Position numbers and translations under genes: made by a program. This document shows, piece after piece, positions 25,646-35,080 of a DNA stretch of 64,000 nt. The stretch is from contig NZ_QMDX01000013.1 of NCBI RefSeq assembly GCF_007421925.1, positions 1 to 64,000 on the forward strand. The letters are read 5' to 3'. The notes below the pieces were generated by a model, which was not told where the DNA came from, did no database searches, and saw only the letters and a list, made by a program, of their open reading frames with translations. The first letter of the stretch is position 1, and each line of letters starts with the position of its first letter. Origin of the DNA: Haloglomus irregulare. GTDB taxonomy: Archaea; Halobacteriota; Halobacteria; Halobacteriales; Haloarculaceae.

Positions 25646-26086
25646 TCAGACCGACAGCACCGGCTGGTCGGCGTGCGCGATGACGTACTGTGCGGCCTTC
25701 TCGATGGCCGCCTCCGGGTCGCCGGTGACGGGCTCGCGCGGCAGCACCACGAAGTCGGCCGACAGCTGCTCGGCCACCTCCACGATGACGCTGCCGGGGT
25801 GCTGGGTGAGCCGCTCGGTCGAGTAGCCGTGCGCCGCCGAGTGGGTCGAGGGCACGTCGGTCCCGCCGAGCCGGTCCTGGACGGGCTGGACCGCGGCCAT
25901 CGTCGTCTCGGCGACCGTGTCGCCGTCGATGACGCCGTCCTGCAGTGGGCGGGCGACCTCCTCGCCTATGACGAACAGGACGTGGACCTCCGCGTCGTAG
26001 CGTTCGGCCACCGCCACGGCGTACTCGAACGCCGCGGCGGCGTTGTCGCTCCCGTCGACCGGCGCCAGCACGAGATCCGCCTCCAT
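25646..26086 (-). CDS. universal stress protein (UspA family)
   Basis: 146 residues from the ATG at 26086. Usp fold: [20 protein letters not shown] at the first strand and helix, then [12 protein letters not shown] and a C-terminal part with [10 protein letters not shown]. The canonical ATP-binding G-x2-G-x9-G(S/T) motif is not clearly present, so this may be a non-nucleotide-binding member. It lies 48 bases before radB on the same strand and may share a transcript. Divergent from rpl10e. Confidence 0.88.
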   Translation of the reverse strand: MEADLVLAPVDGSDNAAAAFEYAVAVAERYDAEVHVLFVIGEEVARPLQDGVIDGDTVAETTMAAVQPVQDRLGGTDVPSTHSAAHGYSTERLTQHPGSVIVEVAEQLSADFVVLPREPVTGDPEAAIEKAAQYVIAHADQPVLSV

Positions 26087-26219
26087 ATCCGGGGCGACAG
26101 CGCCCGGGTATAAGAAGCCAAACGGTCCTCGCCCGGGCGGCGAGCGGCGGGGACGGCGCGCTCCGGCCACGCGGCGTTCCGAAGCGTTCATACCGCTCGT
26201 GGGCGTCATCTTGGTTAAT

Positions 26220-26753
26220 ATGAGCGACAAACCGGCTTCGATGTACCGGGACATCGACAAGCCGTCGTACACGCGACGGGAGTACATCACGGGCATCCCG
26301 GGGTCGAAGATCGCACAGCACAAGATGGGCCAGATCGATAAGGACCCCGACGAGTACGAGGTCCAGATCTCGCTGGTCCTCGAGGAGTCCTGCCAGCTCC
26401 GGCACGGCTCGCTGGAGTCCTCGCGCCTGTCCGCCAACCGTCGGATGCTGAAACTGCTCGGCGAGGACGGGGACTACAAGATGATCCTCCGGAAGTTTCC
26501 CCACCAGGTCATCCGGGAGAACAAGCAGGCCACCGGCGCCGGCGCCGACCGTGTCTCCGACGGGATGCGCCAGTCGTTCGGGAAGATCGTCGGCACCGCG
26601 GCCCGCGTCCAGGCCGGCGACCGGCTGTTCACCGCGTGGTGCAACCCCGAGGACGCCGACCTCGTCAAGGACGCCTTCCGCCGCGCCTACAACAAGATCT
26701 CCCCGCCCTGTCGCGTCGTCGTCGAGCGTGGCGAGGAGACGCTCATCTCCTGA
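26220..26753 (+). CDS. rpl10e: 50S ribosomal protein L10e (uL16)
   Basis: 177 residues from the ATG at 26220: [20 protein letters not shown]. Archaeal L16/L10e with [17 protein letters not shown] near the start and [20 protein letters not shown], the loop reaching towards the peptidyl-transferase centre. It has the family's normal length. Monocistronic; a nested inverted repeat follows at 26791-26857. Confidence 0.97.
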   Translation: MSDKPASMYRDIDKPSYTRREYITGIPGSKIAQHKMGQIDKDPDEYEVQISLVLEESCQLRHGSLESSRLSANRRMLKLLGEDGDYKMILRKFPHQVIRENKQATGAGADRVSDGMRQSFGKIVGTAARVQAGDRLFTAWCNPEDADLVKDAFRRAYNKISPPCRVVVERGEETLIS

Positions 26754-26790
26754 TCCGGCTCCCGTTCTCCCGGCCGTCTCCCTGCCCGTG

Positions 26791-26857
26791 GGGGAATCGG
26801 CCTGTATCCGACGTTTCCTGGCAACTCCCGGGTTTCGGGAGTAATAGCTGATTCCCC
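26791..26857 (+). terminator. nested inverted repeat downstream of rpl10e
   Basis: The outer arms GGGGAATC (26791-26798) and GATTCCCC (26850-26857) enclose an inner perfect hairpin ACTCCCG-GGTTT-CGGGAGT (26824-26842). It starts 38 bases after the rpl10e stop. This could stabilise or end the transcript or be a small structured RNA. No T-run follows, so a classical terminator is not certain. Confidence 0.45.
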
Positions 26858-26942
26858 GGAGCAGCGAACGGAACACGCGACCTGTGCGTTCGGAAACCGT
26901 GTCACGGTCCCGGACATCCGACCACTGTGGCGGCAGTTCGCC

Positions 26943-27653
26943 TCACGACCGCAGCGCGGCCAGTATCGTCCGGGCCTGGTCCACGCCGTTGTGTAGCAGT
27001 GCCCGCGGCAGGTCCTCGCGGGCGTTATCCAGCGCCGCCTCCAGCGCGGCCGCCGCGTCCTCGTCGAGGCCGCGCCCGTGGCCCGAGCAGATCCGCTCGG
27101 CGTCGAGCCCGCGAAGCGCCGTGGGGGGGTCGAACCGGCGCATCAGCATGACGCCCAGCCGCTCGTCGCCGACGCGCATGTACGGGGCCGTCCCGAGCGA
27201 CTCGCCGACCCGGAGCGTCTCGCCGTTCCAGAGGGCGTACTCGAACCAGGGAGCGCCCAGCGCCGACCCGGCGGCTACCTCCAGCAGCTCGTACTCCCCC
27301 AGGGACGCCCCCACGTCGGGCCGCTCGACCGGGACCGCAAGCTCCGGCAGCTCCGCGTCGGGGACCGGCGCGGGGATGAGGGCCGGGACGTCGTGGCGCC
27401 GGGCGAGCGGCCCCGCGTCGCGGGTGTGGTAGATGGAGAGGAGCACGACGCCGGCCACCTCCCCCATCTCGGCGATGCGGTCGTCCAGGCCGGGCGCGTC
27501 GAGCGGGTCGACGAGGTAGACCCCGTCGTCGGTCGCGAGCGCCTGGCTGGCGCGCTGCATCGTCTCCTCCGGATGGACGAGCCACTCGACGCCGCCCTCC
27601 CAGCGGAGGGTCGTCTCGTACCCCGTCGGCGGACCGCTCGCTCTGGCGGGCAT
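26943..27653 (-). CDS. metallo-beta-lactamase-fold related protein
   Basis: 236 residues from the ATG at 27653. It has the beta-strand pattern of MBL-fold proteins (GVEWLVHPEETMQRAS, then TDDGVYLVDPLDAPG and VAGVVLLSIYHTRDAGPLAR), as in hydrolases where a H-x-x-D-H motif holds zinc. Here only the ...HTRD... and a later GHGRG remain, so the metal site is incomplete and activity is doubtful. It may be a structural or binding relative. No operon partner. Confidence 0.7.
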   Translation of the reverse strand: MPARASGPPTGYETTLRWEGGVEWLVHPEETMQRASQALATDDGVYLVDPLDAPGLDDRIAEMGEVAGVVLLSIYHTRDAGPLARRHDVPALIPAPVPDAELPELAVPVERPDVGASLGEYELLEVAAGSALGAPWFEYALWNGETLRVGESLGTAPYMRVGDERLGVMLMRRFDPPTALRGLDAERICSGHGRGLDEDAAAALEAALDNAREDLPRALLHNGVDQARTILAALRS

Positions 27654-27776
27654 GGCCCATCCGTGGACCGACCGCCACCTAACAGTACGGGTGCCGACGG
27701 CGGGGACGCCCGCGTCAGCCGTCGTCGAGCGGGGGCGCCACCGCCCGGGCGAGCCGCGTTCGCCACGGGCAGGGCG

Positions 27777-28490
27777 TCAGAAAGGGCTGAGCGCCTTCGT
27801 CGCGAGGCTGACCTGACGCTCGGCGAGGCGGCCGAGGATGACCGGCTGCCGGACGGCCTCGTCGAGCACCACCTCACCGGGGTGGGCGGTCCCGCCCGGG
27901 AACAGGTGCGTGGTCTCGACCTCGGCGGCGATGTCGCCGAGCAGCTGGAGGACGGAGGCGTACCGGAGTAGCCGGAGCCTGTTCCCCGTGACACCGAGGT
28001 CACCGCTCAGGACGGCCGAGACGGCCGGGCGCCCGTCGATGATGCGACGCCAGGTCTCGTACGGCCCGTGGACCACGTAGCCGACCTCGCGGTCGCCGGG
28101 GGTCTCCAGCACCGCCGTCCCGGTGCAGTCGCCCGCCTCCAGGCCGACGTAGGCGTAGATGGTCCCATCGTGGACCTTCGACTCGATCTGGTGGAGCAGG
28201 TCCTGGACCGACGCCGGGAGCGCCGTGCGGAGGCGGCCGCCGAACTCCGTCGGCGCCTCGGCCAGCGTCACGTCGCTGACGCCCGCACGGATGTCCTCGG
28301 GCAGGTCCGCCATCACCTCGTCGGGAAGCTCCCCGATGGTCGTCTCCGCGAGCGGCACGTCCTCGATCGCGAGCAGCACGTCACCGTTGAACCCCACACC
28401 CCAACCGTCGGCCAGGTCGTCGAGGGCGGCACTCCCGTCGAGCGCCCGCCCGTACGCCGTCAACCACTGTTCCGTGGGATATAAACTCAT
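27777..28490 (-). CDS. SCP2-like lipid-binding-domain protein
   Basis: 237 residues from the ATG at 28490, starting MSLYPTEQWLTAYGRAL. The middle (ADGWGVGFNGDVLLAIEDVP then GDREVGYVVHGPYETWRRII) and the final helix region (GDLGVTGNRLRLLRYASVLQL) match SCP2/sterol-transfer fold proteins that bind a lipid or acyl group. No membrane span. It is divergent from the J-domain/ferredoxin gene. Confidence 0.8.
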   Translation of the reverse strand: MSLYPTEQWLTAYGRALDGSAALDDLADGWGVGFNGDVLLAIEDVPLAETTIGELPDEVMADLPEDIRAGVSDVTLAEAPTEFGGRLRTALPASVQDLLHQIESKVHDGTIYAYVGLEAGDCTGTAVLETPGDREVGYVVHGPYETWRRIIDGRPAVSAVLSGDLGVTGNRLRLLRYASVLQLLGDIAAEVETTHLFPGGTAHPGEVVLDEAVRQPVILGRLAERQVSLATKALSPF

Positions 28491-28585
28491 GGGAACTACC
28501 CACATCCTTGCGAGACAGCTACATAAACGGACCGGATTGACATGGTAATCCATGACATTGAGCGATAACTCGCCGGCAAAAGGGG

Positions 28586-28593
28586 ATTTTATG
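28586..28593 (+). promoter_or_regulatory. TATA-like box of the J-domain/ferredoxin gene
   Basis: ATTTTATG centred 28 bases before the GTG at 28617, in the intergenic gap shared with the SCP2-like gene. Confidence 0.5.
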
Positions 28594-28616
28594 AGCGTCA
28601 GGACGTAGGGTTCGGT

Positions 28617-29282
28617 GTGGACTCTCCGTTCGAGGTCCTGGGGGTGTCGCCGGACGCGGACGAGGACACCATCGAGCAGGCCTACCGCGAGCAGGTGTTC
28701 GAGGCGCATCCGGACCACGGCGGCTCCGCGGCCGCGTTCCAGCGTATCCGCCGGGCGTACGAGCGTATCCAGGCCGGTTACGACCCGGACACGGACGACG
28801 CCGGGTCGCCGGCCGAGGCCGAGAACACCCCCGAGCCGGCCGAACCGGACCCCGTCGGCGTCCCCGTCCAGTATCTCGACTACCGGGCGCTGGCGGACCA
28901 CGGCTGGGAGCTGACCGACGCCGACCTGTTCGAGAAGGCCGCCGATACCGACCTCGAGGTCGGCGACTACGGCGAGTTCCGCGCCGAACCCGGCCAGCCG
29001 CTCCTCAAGGCCGCCGAGGAGGCCGGCCATGCCTGGCCCTTCGCCTGCCGCGGCGGCGCCTGCACCAACTGCGCCGTCGCCATCATCGACGGCGAGATGC
29101 CGATGCACTCAAGCCACATCCTCCCACAGGAGTGGATCGACCGCGGCGTTCGGCTCTCCTGCGTGAGCGCCCCGGTCTCGGACGGCATGAAAGTCGTGTT
29201 CAACGTGAAACACCTCCCCGGACTGGAGGAACTGCTGCTCCCGGCGAGTCGGTTCGACAAGGCCCGGTCGAGCGGGGACTGA
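28617..29282 (+). CDS. J-domain fused to [2Fe-2S] ferredoxin
   Basis: 221 residues, starting at the GTG at 28617. An N-terminal J domain (residues 4-60) has the HPD motif at 31-33. An acidic linker (57-80) leads to a halobacterial plant-type ferredoxin domain (84-215) whose cluster cysteines are Cys144, Cys149, Cys152 and Cys182 (CRGGACTNC and LSCVS). The ferredoxin part keeps the haloarchaeal N-terminal acidic insertion (HGWELTDADLFEKAAD). Joining a co-chaperone domain to an electron carrier suggests a role in delivering the ferredoxin to, or assembling, an Fe-S enzyme with Hsp70 help (inference). Confidence 0.93.
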   Translation: MDSPFEVLGVSPDADEDTIEQAYREQVFEAHPDHGGSAAAFQRIRRAYERIQAGYDPDTDDAGSPAEAENTPEPAEPDPVGVPVQYLDYRALADHGWELTDADLFEKAADTDLEVGDYGEFRAEPGQPLLKAAEEAGHAWPFACRGGACTNCAVAIIDGEMPMHSSHILPQEWIDRGVRLSCVSAPVSDGMKVVFNVKHLPGLEELLLPASRFDKARSSGD

Positions 29283-29389
29283 CGGGCGTGTCACTCCCGG
29301 CGCAGTAGGGCCGTGTCGCTGACTCGCAGGGGGCTCCTCGGTGGACGGAGTGAAACCGAACGAGGGAACGGACGAAGGAGTGGTAGAAG

Positions 29390-30481
29390 CTACTCCTGTC
29401 GGTCCGAGACGTACTCGCGGAGCCGCTGGATACCCCCGTAGACGCCGTTGTCGAAGAACAGCACGACGATGAGCAGCAGGAAGCCGAAGCTGAACTCCCA
29501 GAACTCCTCCAGCAGCGGGTACTGCCGGATGATCCATCGCAGGTATTCGTAGGTGAACGCCCCGACGGCCGGGCCGAGGAACGCGTACGGCCCGCCGATG
29601 ACCGTCATGACGACTGGCGTCGCCGATGAGGTCCAGAACGCGTCGGACGGGAGGATTCCCGTTTTCAGCATGACGAGCATCGCCCCCGCGAGTCCCGAGA
29701 ACGCTCCCGAGATGATGAAGGTCATCCACGAGTGGAACTGGGTGTCGATGCCGAGTGCGCGCGCCCGTTCCGGGTTCTCACGGATCGCCTGACACGTCGT
29801 CCCGAACGGCGAGTTGATGACCCGGTAGAGCGCGTACATCCCGATGGCGACCACCAGCAGCGTCAGGAGGTAGAACGCGATCGGGTCCGCGATATCGACG
29901 AGCCGGAACTCCAGCCCGAAGAGGTCCACCTCCCCGAGCCGGAAGGTCAGCCCGTCGGAGCCGTTCGTGAACGTGCCGCCGCCGATGCCGAGCGCCGCGA
30001 GGGCGCTCCCGATGATGTCCTGGTTGACGATGACCCAGATGGCCATGCTGAACGACAGGGTGATCATGGCGAAGTAGATCTCCTCGAGCTGGACCGAGAG
30101 ATAGCCGATGAACACGGCGAGCAGCGCCGCCATGGCCGTTCCGATCACGAGTGCGAGGATCCAGACGACCATCAGCGCGGCGCCGCCAAAGATGCTCTCG
30201 ATGCCGAGCGCGGGCGCGACCTGTTGGACGATCTTCGCGACAGTGTAGCCGGACGCCGCGACGAACATCGCGTGTCCGAACGAGAGCAGACCGGTGTAGC
30301 CGTACAGCAGATTGAACGCCGTGGCGAACAGCGCGAAGACGAGCGTTCGCGCGAGCAGCGAGGTCTGGAACCCGCCGAGGACGAACGGAGCGGCGACTAA
30401 CACGATAGCCACGGCTGCGACCCCGACGACCCGCATCCGGTTGTCGGGAGCGAGCAGTCGTTCGCGAACACCGTAGCTCAT
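29390..30481 (-). CDS. livM: branched-chain amino acid/amide ABC transporter permease LivM
   Basis: 363 residues with about ten hydrophobic helices and the LivM landmarks (NLLYGYTGLLSFGHAMF near the start, then GTTCQAIRENPERARALG, the cytoplasmic loop contacting the ATPase, and VIGGPYAFLGPAVG). Its ATG follows the stop of the binding-protein gene without a gap (TAG then ATG), so the two are translationally linked. The other permease and both ATPases lie on the opposite strand from 31971. Together they form a HAAT-type importer for a branched-chain amino acid, amide, urea or related solute. Confidence 0.93.
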   Translation of the reverse strand: MSYGVRERLLAPDNRMRVVGVAAVAIVLVAAPFVLGGFQTSLLARTLVFALFATAFNLLYGYTGLLSFGHAMFVAASGYTVAKIVQQVAPALGIESIFGGAALMVVWILALVIGTAMAALLAVFIGYLSVQLEEIYFAMITLSFSMAIWVIVNQDIIGSALAALGIGGGTFTNGSDGLTFRLGEVDLFGLEFRLVDIADPIAFYLLTLLVVAIGMYALYRVINSPFGTTCQAIRENPERARALGIDTQFHSWMTFIISGAFSGLAGAMLVMLKTGILPSDAFWTSSATPVVMTVIGGPYAFLGPAVGAFTYEYLRWIIRQYPLLEEFWEFSFGFLLLIVVLFFDNGVYGGIQRLREYVSDRQE

Positions 30482-31843
30482 CTATAGCCCGGGACCCAGC
30501 CCGCTTCCGTCGAGGAGTTCCAGCGAGCGCTCCCGAGTCAGGGTGTACGTCTGTGTGTTGACCAGACCGGCACCGTCGTACGGCACGTCGGCGTCGAAGC
30601 TGGTCTCACCGATGACACAGGGCGCGGTCGCCTGGTGCGTGTCCTCCTTGATCGTCGTCTGGCCGCGCGGGTCGTTGTCGATGGTGATCCCCTCTAGCTC
30701 GGAGATGACGTCCTCGGGGTTCGTCCCACCGGCCGCCTCGATGGCCTTCTTGTACATGTAGATGGCCGCGTACGTGCTCCCGCCGGTGAAGCCGGGGATG
30801 CTCGGCGTCGTATCGTCGTCCTGGAACTCCTCGCGGTACGCGTCGAGGAACGCCTGGTTGTTCTCGTTGTCGTAGGCGGTGGGCCAGTACCAGCCGGACA
30901 TGTGGATGCCCTCGGGCGTCGTGTCGCCGAGCGCCTCGTACACCGTCGGGTCCGCGCCGATGGTGTCGAAGACGTCGTCGACCTCCTCGAAGAGCCCCTG
31001 TTCGGCGGCCTGCGAGATGAACGTCGTCGCGTCGCCGGCCCAGAAACTCGTGAACAGGAGGTCCGGGTCGGCGCTGAGCACGGAGTTGATCTGTGGCGTC
31101 ATGTCGCTTGCGCCCAGCGACGGGAACTCGCTGGTGACGTACTCGTGGTTCATTCCGAGCCCCTCGGAGTACGCCTTGAAGTAGTCCCAGCACTGCTGGC
31201 CGTAGGCGTAGTCCGGCCCCATGTTGGCGACGCGGGACTCGCCGTAGTTGTCGGCGACGTACTTCGCGATGGCGTAGGTCATGTGGGACGTGTTGGAGTT
31301 CGTCCGGAACATGTTCGGGGTGAACGCCGCCCTCCCGCTGTCGGACTCGAAGTAGTTGCCGTACGACTCCGTGTCGGGCTCCGTGATGTACGGCGTCCCG
31401 ATGTCGGTGAGGGTGAACGGCACGCCCAGCGACTCGATGGTCGGGGCGGACGCGAGCGTCACGCCCGAGGAGGTCAGCCCGATCATCACGTCGGCGTTGA
31501 ACTCCTGTGCCAGGCTCCGAATCTGCGCCTGCGGGTCCTCACCGTGGTCACGAACCTCGATCTCGATGTCCTTGCCGTTGATGCCACCGTTCTCGTTGAT
31601 CTGCTTGACGGCGACCTCCGCCGCGTTCGCGGACGAGGTCCCCAGTGCCTGTGCGATCCCCGAGAGCAGGTAGACGCCCCCGATTTTGATCGTATCGCTA
31701 CCGCCACCACCGCCGAGTCCGGTACAGCCGGCGACGGCTGCTGTTGCGCCCGTTCCCGCTGCAGCGAGGAAGTGACGACGGTTCAGTCCTCTCGATGTCC
31801 CGTCGCTACTCGTGCTGTCTTGCTGAGTGCGGTCGTCCGACAT
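30482..31843 (-). CDS. ABC transporter substrate-binding lipoprotein (HAAT type)
   Basis: 453 residues. The Tat signal RRHFLAAAGTGATAAVAGC ends in a lipobox cysteine, so this is an externally anchored lipoprotein. The mature part is a Leu/Ile/Val-binding-type periplasmic fold: TIKIGGVYLLSGIAQALG, then GVTLASAPTIESLGVPF and YGQQCWDYFK. The substrate cannot be told; similar proteins bind amino acids, amides or short fatty acid-like compounds. It is the first gene of the leftward unit; the promoter lies between it and livH. Confidence 0.93.
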   Translation of the reverse strand: MSDDRTQQDSTSSDGTSRGLNRRHFLAAAGTGATAAVAGCTGLGGGGGSDTIKIGGVYLLSGIAQALGTSSANAAEVAVKQINENGGINGKDIEIEVRDHGEDPQAQIRSLAQEFNADVMIGLTSSGVTLASAPTIESLGVPFTLTDIGTPYITEPDTESYGNYFESDSGRAAFTPNMFRTNSNTSHMTYAIAKYVADNYGESRVANMGPDYAYGQQCWDYFKAYSEGLGMNHEYVTSEFPSLGASDMTPQINSVLSADPDLLFTSFWAGDATTFISQAAEQGLFEEVDDVFDTIGADPTVYEALGDTTPEGIHMSGWYWPTAYDNENNQAFLDAYREEFQDDDTTPSIPGFTGGSTYAAIYMYKKAIEAAGGTNPEDVISELEGITIDNDPRGQTTIKEDTHQATAPCVIGETSFDADVPYDGAGLVNTQTYTLTRERSLELLDGSGLGPGL

Positions 31844-31868
31844 CCTGACCTCCCGTTCGGCTATCTAT

Positions 31869-31879
31869 CATAAATATCC
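31869..31879 (-). promoter_or_regulatory. TATA-like box of the binding-protein gene
   Basis: GGATATTTATG on the minus strand, about 30 bases before the ATG at 31843. A GGGAGG lies just before the ATG as well. Confidence 0.5.
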
Positions 31880-31939
31880 ACTGGGAAGCGTCCGGACGGA
31901 GACCCGGTATACTATCCCGTAGTTGACCGGGTGCGTAAG

Positions 31940-31947
31940 CTTTAATC
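31940..31947 (+). promoter_or_regulatory. TATA-like box of livH
   Basis: CTTTAATC centred 28 bases before the ATG at 31971; the divergent promoter pair drives both halves of the transporter. Confidence 0.5.
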
Positions 31948-31970
31948 ATGCAGTATCTGAGTAACACGGT

Positions 31971-32873
31971 ATGGTATCATTGGGGCTAGTCTTCGACCAG
32001 CTCATCACTGGACTCACTATCGGGGCTCGGCTGTTCCTCATCGCGGTCGGGCTGAGTCTCATCTTCGGTGTGCTCGACGTGTTGAACTTCGCACACGGTG
32101 TCCTGTATATGATCGGGGCTTACGCCGCACTGTGGGCGATCGGGGCAGTATCGATCCCCTTCATCGGCTTGCTCGGCATCGGATTCTGGCCGGGGCTCGT
32201 GGTCGCGATCCTGGCCGCCGGGCTCGTCGGTGTTCTCATCGAGGCGGGGTTCATCCGGCGCGTTTACGACCGCGAACCGCTCGATCAACTCCTGCTCACG
32301 TTCGCGTTCGTCCTGATGCTGACCGACGTGGTCAAGACGACGTTCGGCTCCGGATCGAACGTGGTCGATCCGCCGGGACTGCTGGCCGGGAGCCTGACGC
32401 TCACCAGTAGCCTCTCGCTACCCAACTACCGGGCGTTCGTGATCCTGATGTCGATCGTGGTGCTCGCTGCGATCTTCGTCGTGCTCCAGACGACGAACGT
32501 CGGCCGACTGGTCCGGGCGACGTCATCCGACCGCGACATGGCGGCGCTACTGGGCGTGAACGTTCCGCGGCTGTACACGGTCGTCTTCTTCGTCGGTGCG
32601 GCACTGGCCGGGCTCGGGGGGGCCCTCGCAGTGCCGACACAATCGATCACGCCCGCGCTCGGGAATCAGGTCATCATCAACGCCTTCGTCATCGCCGTTA
32701 TCGGGGGGCTCGGTTCGTTCGCCGGGGCGTTCGTCGGCGCGTATCTCGTCGGCATCTCGATCGCCGTCGGCAGTCTCATCGTCGCCGGCGCGGGCCAACT
32801 CATCCCGTTCATCGCGATGATCGTCGTTCTACTTCTCAAACCCGAGGGGCTCTTCGGAGGTGCCGAGGCGTGA
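31971..32873 (+). CDS. livH: ABC transporter permease LivH
   Basis: 300 residues, about eight hydrophobic helices. Landmarks are LIFGVLDVLNFAHGVLYMIGAY near the N-terminus (LNFAHG), the loop SSDRDMAALLGVNV that meets the ATPases, and VIGGLGSFAGAFVG. It is the second permease of the importer. Its stop codon overlaps the livG start by four bases (GTGA). Divergent from the binding-protein gene. Confidence 0.94.
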   Translation: MVSLGLVFDQLITGLTIGARLFLIAVGLSLIFGVLDVLNFAHGVLYMIGAYAALWAIGAVSIPFIGLLGIGFWPGLVVAILAAGLVGVLIEAGFIRRVYDREPLDQLLLTFAFVLMLTDVVKTTFGSGSNVVDPPGLLAGSLTLTSSLSLPNYRAFVILMSIVVLAAIFVVLQTTNVGRLVRATSSDRDMAALLGVNVPRLYTVVFFVGAALAGLGGALAVPTQSITPALGNQVIINAFVIAVIGGLGSFAGAFVGAYLVGISIAVGSLIVAGAGQLIPFIAMIVVLLLKPEGLFGGAEA

Positions 32874-33697
32874 GTCCGGTCCTCGAAACGGAGGATCTCC
32901 GCCGACAGTTCGGCCGGCTCGTCGCCGTCGATGACGTAACGGTCGACATCCATGCCGGTGAGATCACGAGCATCATCGGCCCGAACGGCGCGGGCAAGAC
33001 GACCTTCTACAACCTGCTCACCGGCCGACTCGACCCGACGAGCGGCACCGTCAGGCTCCGTGGTCGCGATGGTGACCTCATCGATGTGACCGACCGCTCC
33101 GCCAACGACATCGCCAACCTCGGACTCTCGCGGGGGTTCCAGATCAACAACCTGTTCGAGGGCCTCACCGTGCTCGACAACGTCCGGATCGCCCGGATCA
33201 CCCGCGAGAACCGGACGACGGATATCACGGCCATCACGAGTGAGGACTCCGAACTCACGGACGGCGCGTGGGATGTTATCGAACTGGTCGGCCTGGAGGA
33301 CGTCGCCGAGACGGAGTGTGCGAACCTCTCGCACGGTGACAAGCGGAAGGTGGAGATCGCCCTCGCGCTCGGCACGGACCCGTCGGTCGTCCTGCTCGAC
33401 GAACCGACCGCAGGGATGAACGCGACGGAGACCAGACAGATGGTCCAGCTCATCGGCCGACTCAACGATGAGACGGACACCACGTTCGTCGTGACCGAAC
33501 ACGACATGGAGGTCGTGGTCGGTATCTCCGACCGTATCCTCGTACTCGACAACGGCTCGCTCATCGCCGATGGCACGCCCGACGAGGTACTCTCCGACGA
33601 GCAGGTCCGGGAGGCGTATCTCGGGCTCGAGGGGGACGAAGAGCTCGAGGCCGGACTCGGGACGGACGGCGGCGACGATGGAGGTGAGATGGCGTGA
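32870..33697 (+). CDS. livG: ABC transporter ATP-binding protein LivG
   Basis: 275 residues from the GTG at 32870. Walker A GPNGAGKTTFYNLLTG, the signature LSHGDKRKVEIALALG (a variant of LSGGQ: LSHGD), and Walker B VVLLDEPTAGMN. The variable insertion (RITRENRTTDITAIT) between Walker A and the signature is shorter than in many LivG proteins. It has an acidic glycine-rich tail. Overlaps both neighbours by four bases. Confidence 0.94.
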   Translation: MSPVLETEDLRRQFGRLVAVDDVTVDIHAGEITSIIGPNGAGKTTFYNLLTGRLDPTSGTVRLRGRDGDLIDVTDRSANDIANLGLSRGFQINNLFEGLTVLDNVRIARITRENRTTDITAITSEDSELTDGAWDVIELVGLEDVAETECANLSHGDKRKVEIALALGTDPSVVLLDEPTAGMNATETRQMVQLIGRLNDETDTTFVVTEHDMEVVVGISDRILVLDNGSLIADGTPDEVLSDEQVREAYLGLEGDEELEAGLGTDGGDDGGEMA

Positions 33698-34413
33698 GTG
33701 TCCTCACCCTGGAGGACGTGAACAGCTACTACGGTAACAGCCACATACTGTTCGACCTGGATCTCGAGGTCGAGCAGAACGAGGTCGTCGCGCTGCTGGG
33801 CCGCAACGGCGCCGGGAAGACGACGACGCTTCGCACCATCACGGGGACGGTCCCGCGTCGTGAGGGGCGCATCGAGTTCCGGGGTGAGGATATCGCCGAT
33901 GACTCGGTCGATAAGATCTCGAATCGTGGGGTGAAACTCGTTCCCGAGGAGCGGCGTATCTTCCCGACGCTCACCGTTACCGAGAACATGCAGGTCGCCC
34001 GTGACATGTCGAGTGGCAATCCGCGTGACATCCAGGAGATGTACGACGTGTTCCCCGTTCTGGACGAACTCCGCGAGAACCGTGGTCGGAACCTCTCCGG
34101 GGGGGAACAGCAGATGCTGTCGGTCGCACGTGCACTCATCCAGGACCCTGATCTCCTGCTGCTCGACGAACCGACGGAAGGGCTCGCGCCGGTCATCGTC
34201 GATGACCTCTACGACGTGCTCTCGGAGGTCGTCGCCGAGGACGTGACGGTCGTCATCACCGAACAGAACGTGGATTTCGCCCTCGAACTGTCGGAACGGG
34301 CCTACATCATCGAGAAAGGGGCGAACGCGTGGGGGGGGACCGTCGACGAACTGAACGAGCGTGAGGACCTGCTCGACGAGTACCTCTCCGTCGGGGGCGC
34401 GGAGGCGGACTGA
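33694..34413 (+). CDS. livF: ABC transporter ATP-binding protein LivF
   Basis: 239 residues from the GTG at 33694. Walker A GRNGAGKTTTLRTITG, signature LSGGEQQMLSVARAL, Walker B LLLLDEPTEGLAP, and the LivF-typical KLVPEERRIFPTLTVTENM. It pairs with LivG to power the importer. It is the last gene of the unit; a long gene-poor stretch follows. Confidence 0.95.
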   Translation: MSVLTLEDVNSYYGNSHILFDLDLEVEQNEVVALLGRNGAGKTTTLRTITGTVPRREGRIEFRGEDIADDSVDKISNRGVKLVPEERRIFPTLTVTENMQVARDMSSGNPRDIQEMYDVFPVLDELRENRGRNLSGGEQQMLSVARALIQDPDLLLLDEPTEGLAPVIVDDLYDVLSEVVAEDVTVVITEQNVDFALELSERAYIIEKGANAWGGTVDELNEREDLLDEYLSVGGAEAD

Positions 34414-35080
34414 GGCCGCCCACCACGCGAACACAGTCGCGCCCTGATTCGCCCGGCGCGGACACTCGGATGCGCCACGTGCCGCCTGCCCGCCACCGCG
34501 TCGTTCCGAGCGTCGTCGCCGTCCCTGGTGATCGGCTAACAGTCGCGGGCCGACCGTCTCACCGAGGAACCGGTCGACCCGACGCAGGGGACGGGGACCG
34601 CTCTCGGAGTCACCTCGGAGCGGTGATGCGGTGAGCGATCGAGGGGCGTGCTGACTCGCTCGACGGACCCGCGTCCCCGACCCAGCAGCGACGGGGCAGA
34701 CGGCACGTCCTCCGGTGGTCGGAGGGCCAGCACGACAGAAGCGTTCATCCCGATAGGGGGGACGGTCGCCATCGACCTCAACCACCACACGCCGGCGGGA
34801 CCCCGGAGTTCGAGTTGAGATCACCGACGTCACCCATCGAGAGCCTGACGCCGGCTAGCTACTCACCGGGAGCGGTTCGTCGAACGACGCCACACGGCGT
34901 ATCGGCGGTCGAGGGTCCGGGGGAGGCACACTGGGTCGCGGGTACCGTGTTCTCGGCAGGAGCGTGCCGTTCGATGTGGAACGGTAAGCGGTCGGTCCAG
35001 TCGTTCCCACGGAGACACTGCGTGTCGATGAGTCCGAAGGGCGCTGCAGCCCCCGAACTGCCGGCGTGAGCTTTGGGCCG
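34414..35080. other. gene-poor stretch downstream of livF
   Basis: 667 bases with no ORF of coding character on either strand; frames are short and arginine/serine-rich, as in non-coding GC-rich DNA. Nothing recognisable is seen. Confidence 0.5.
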
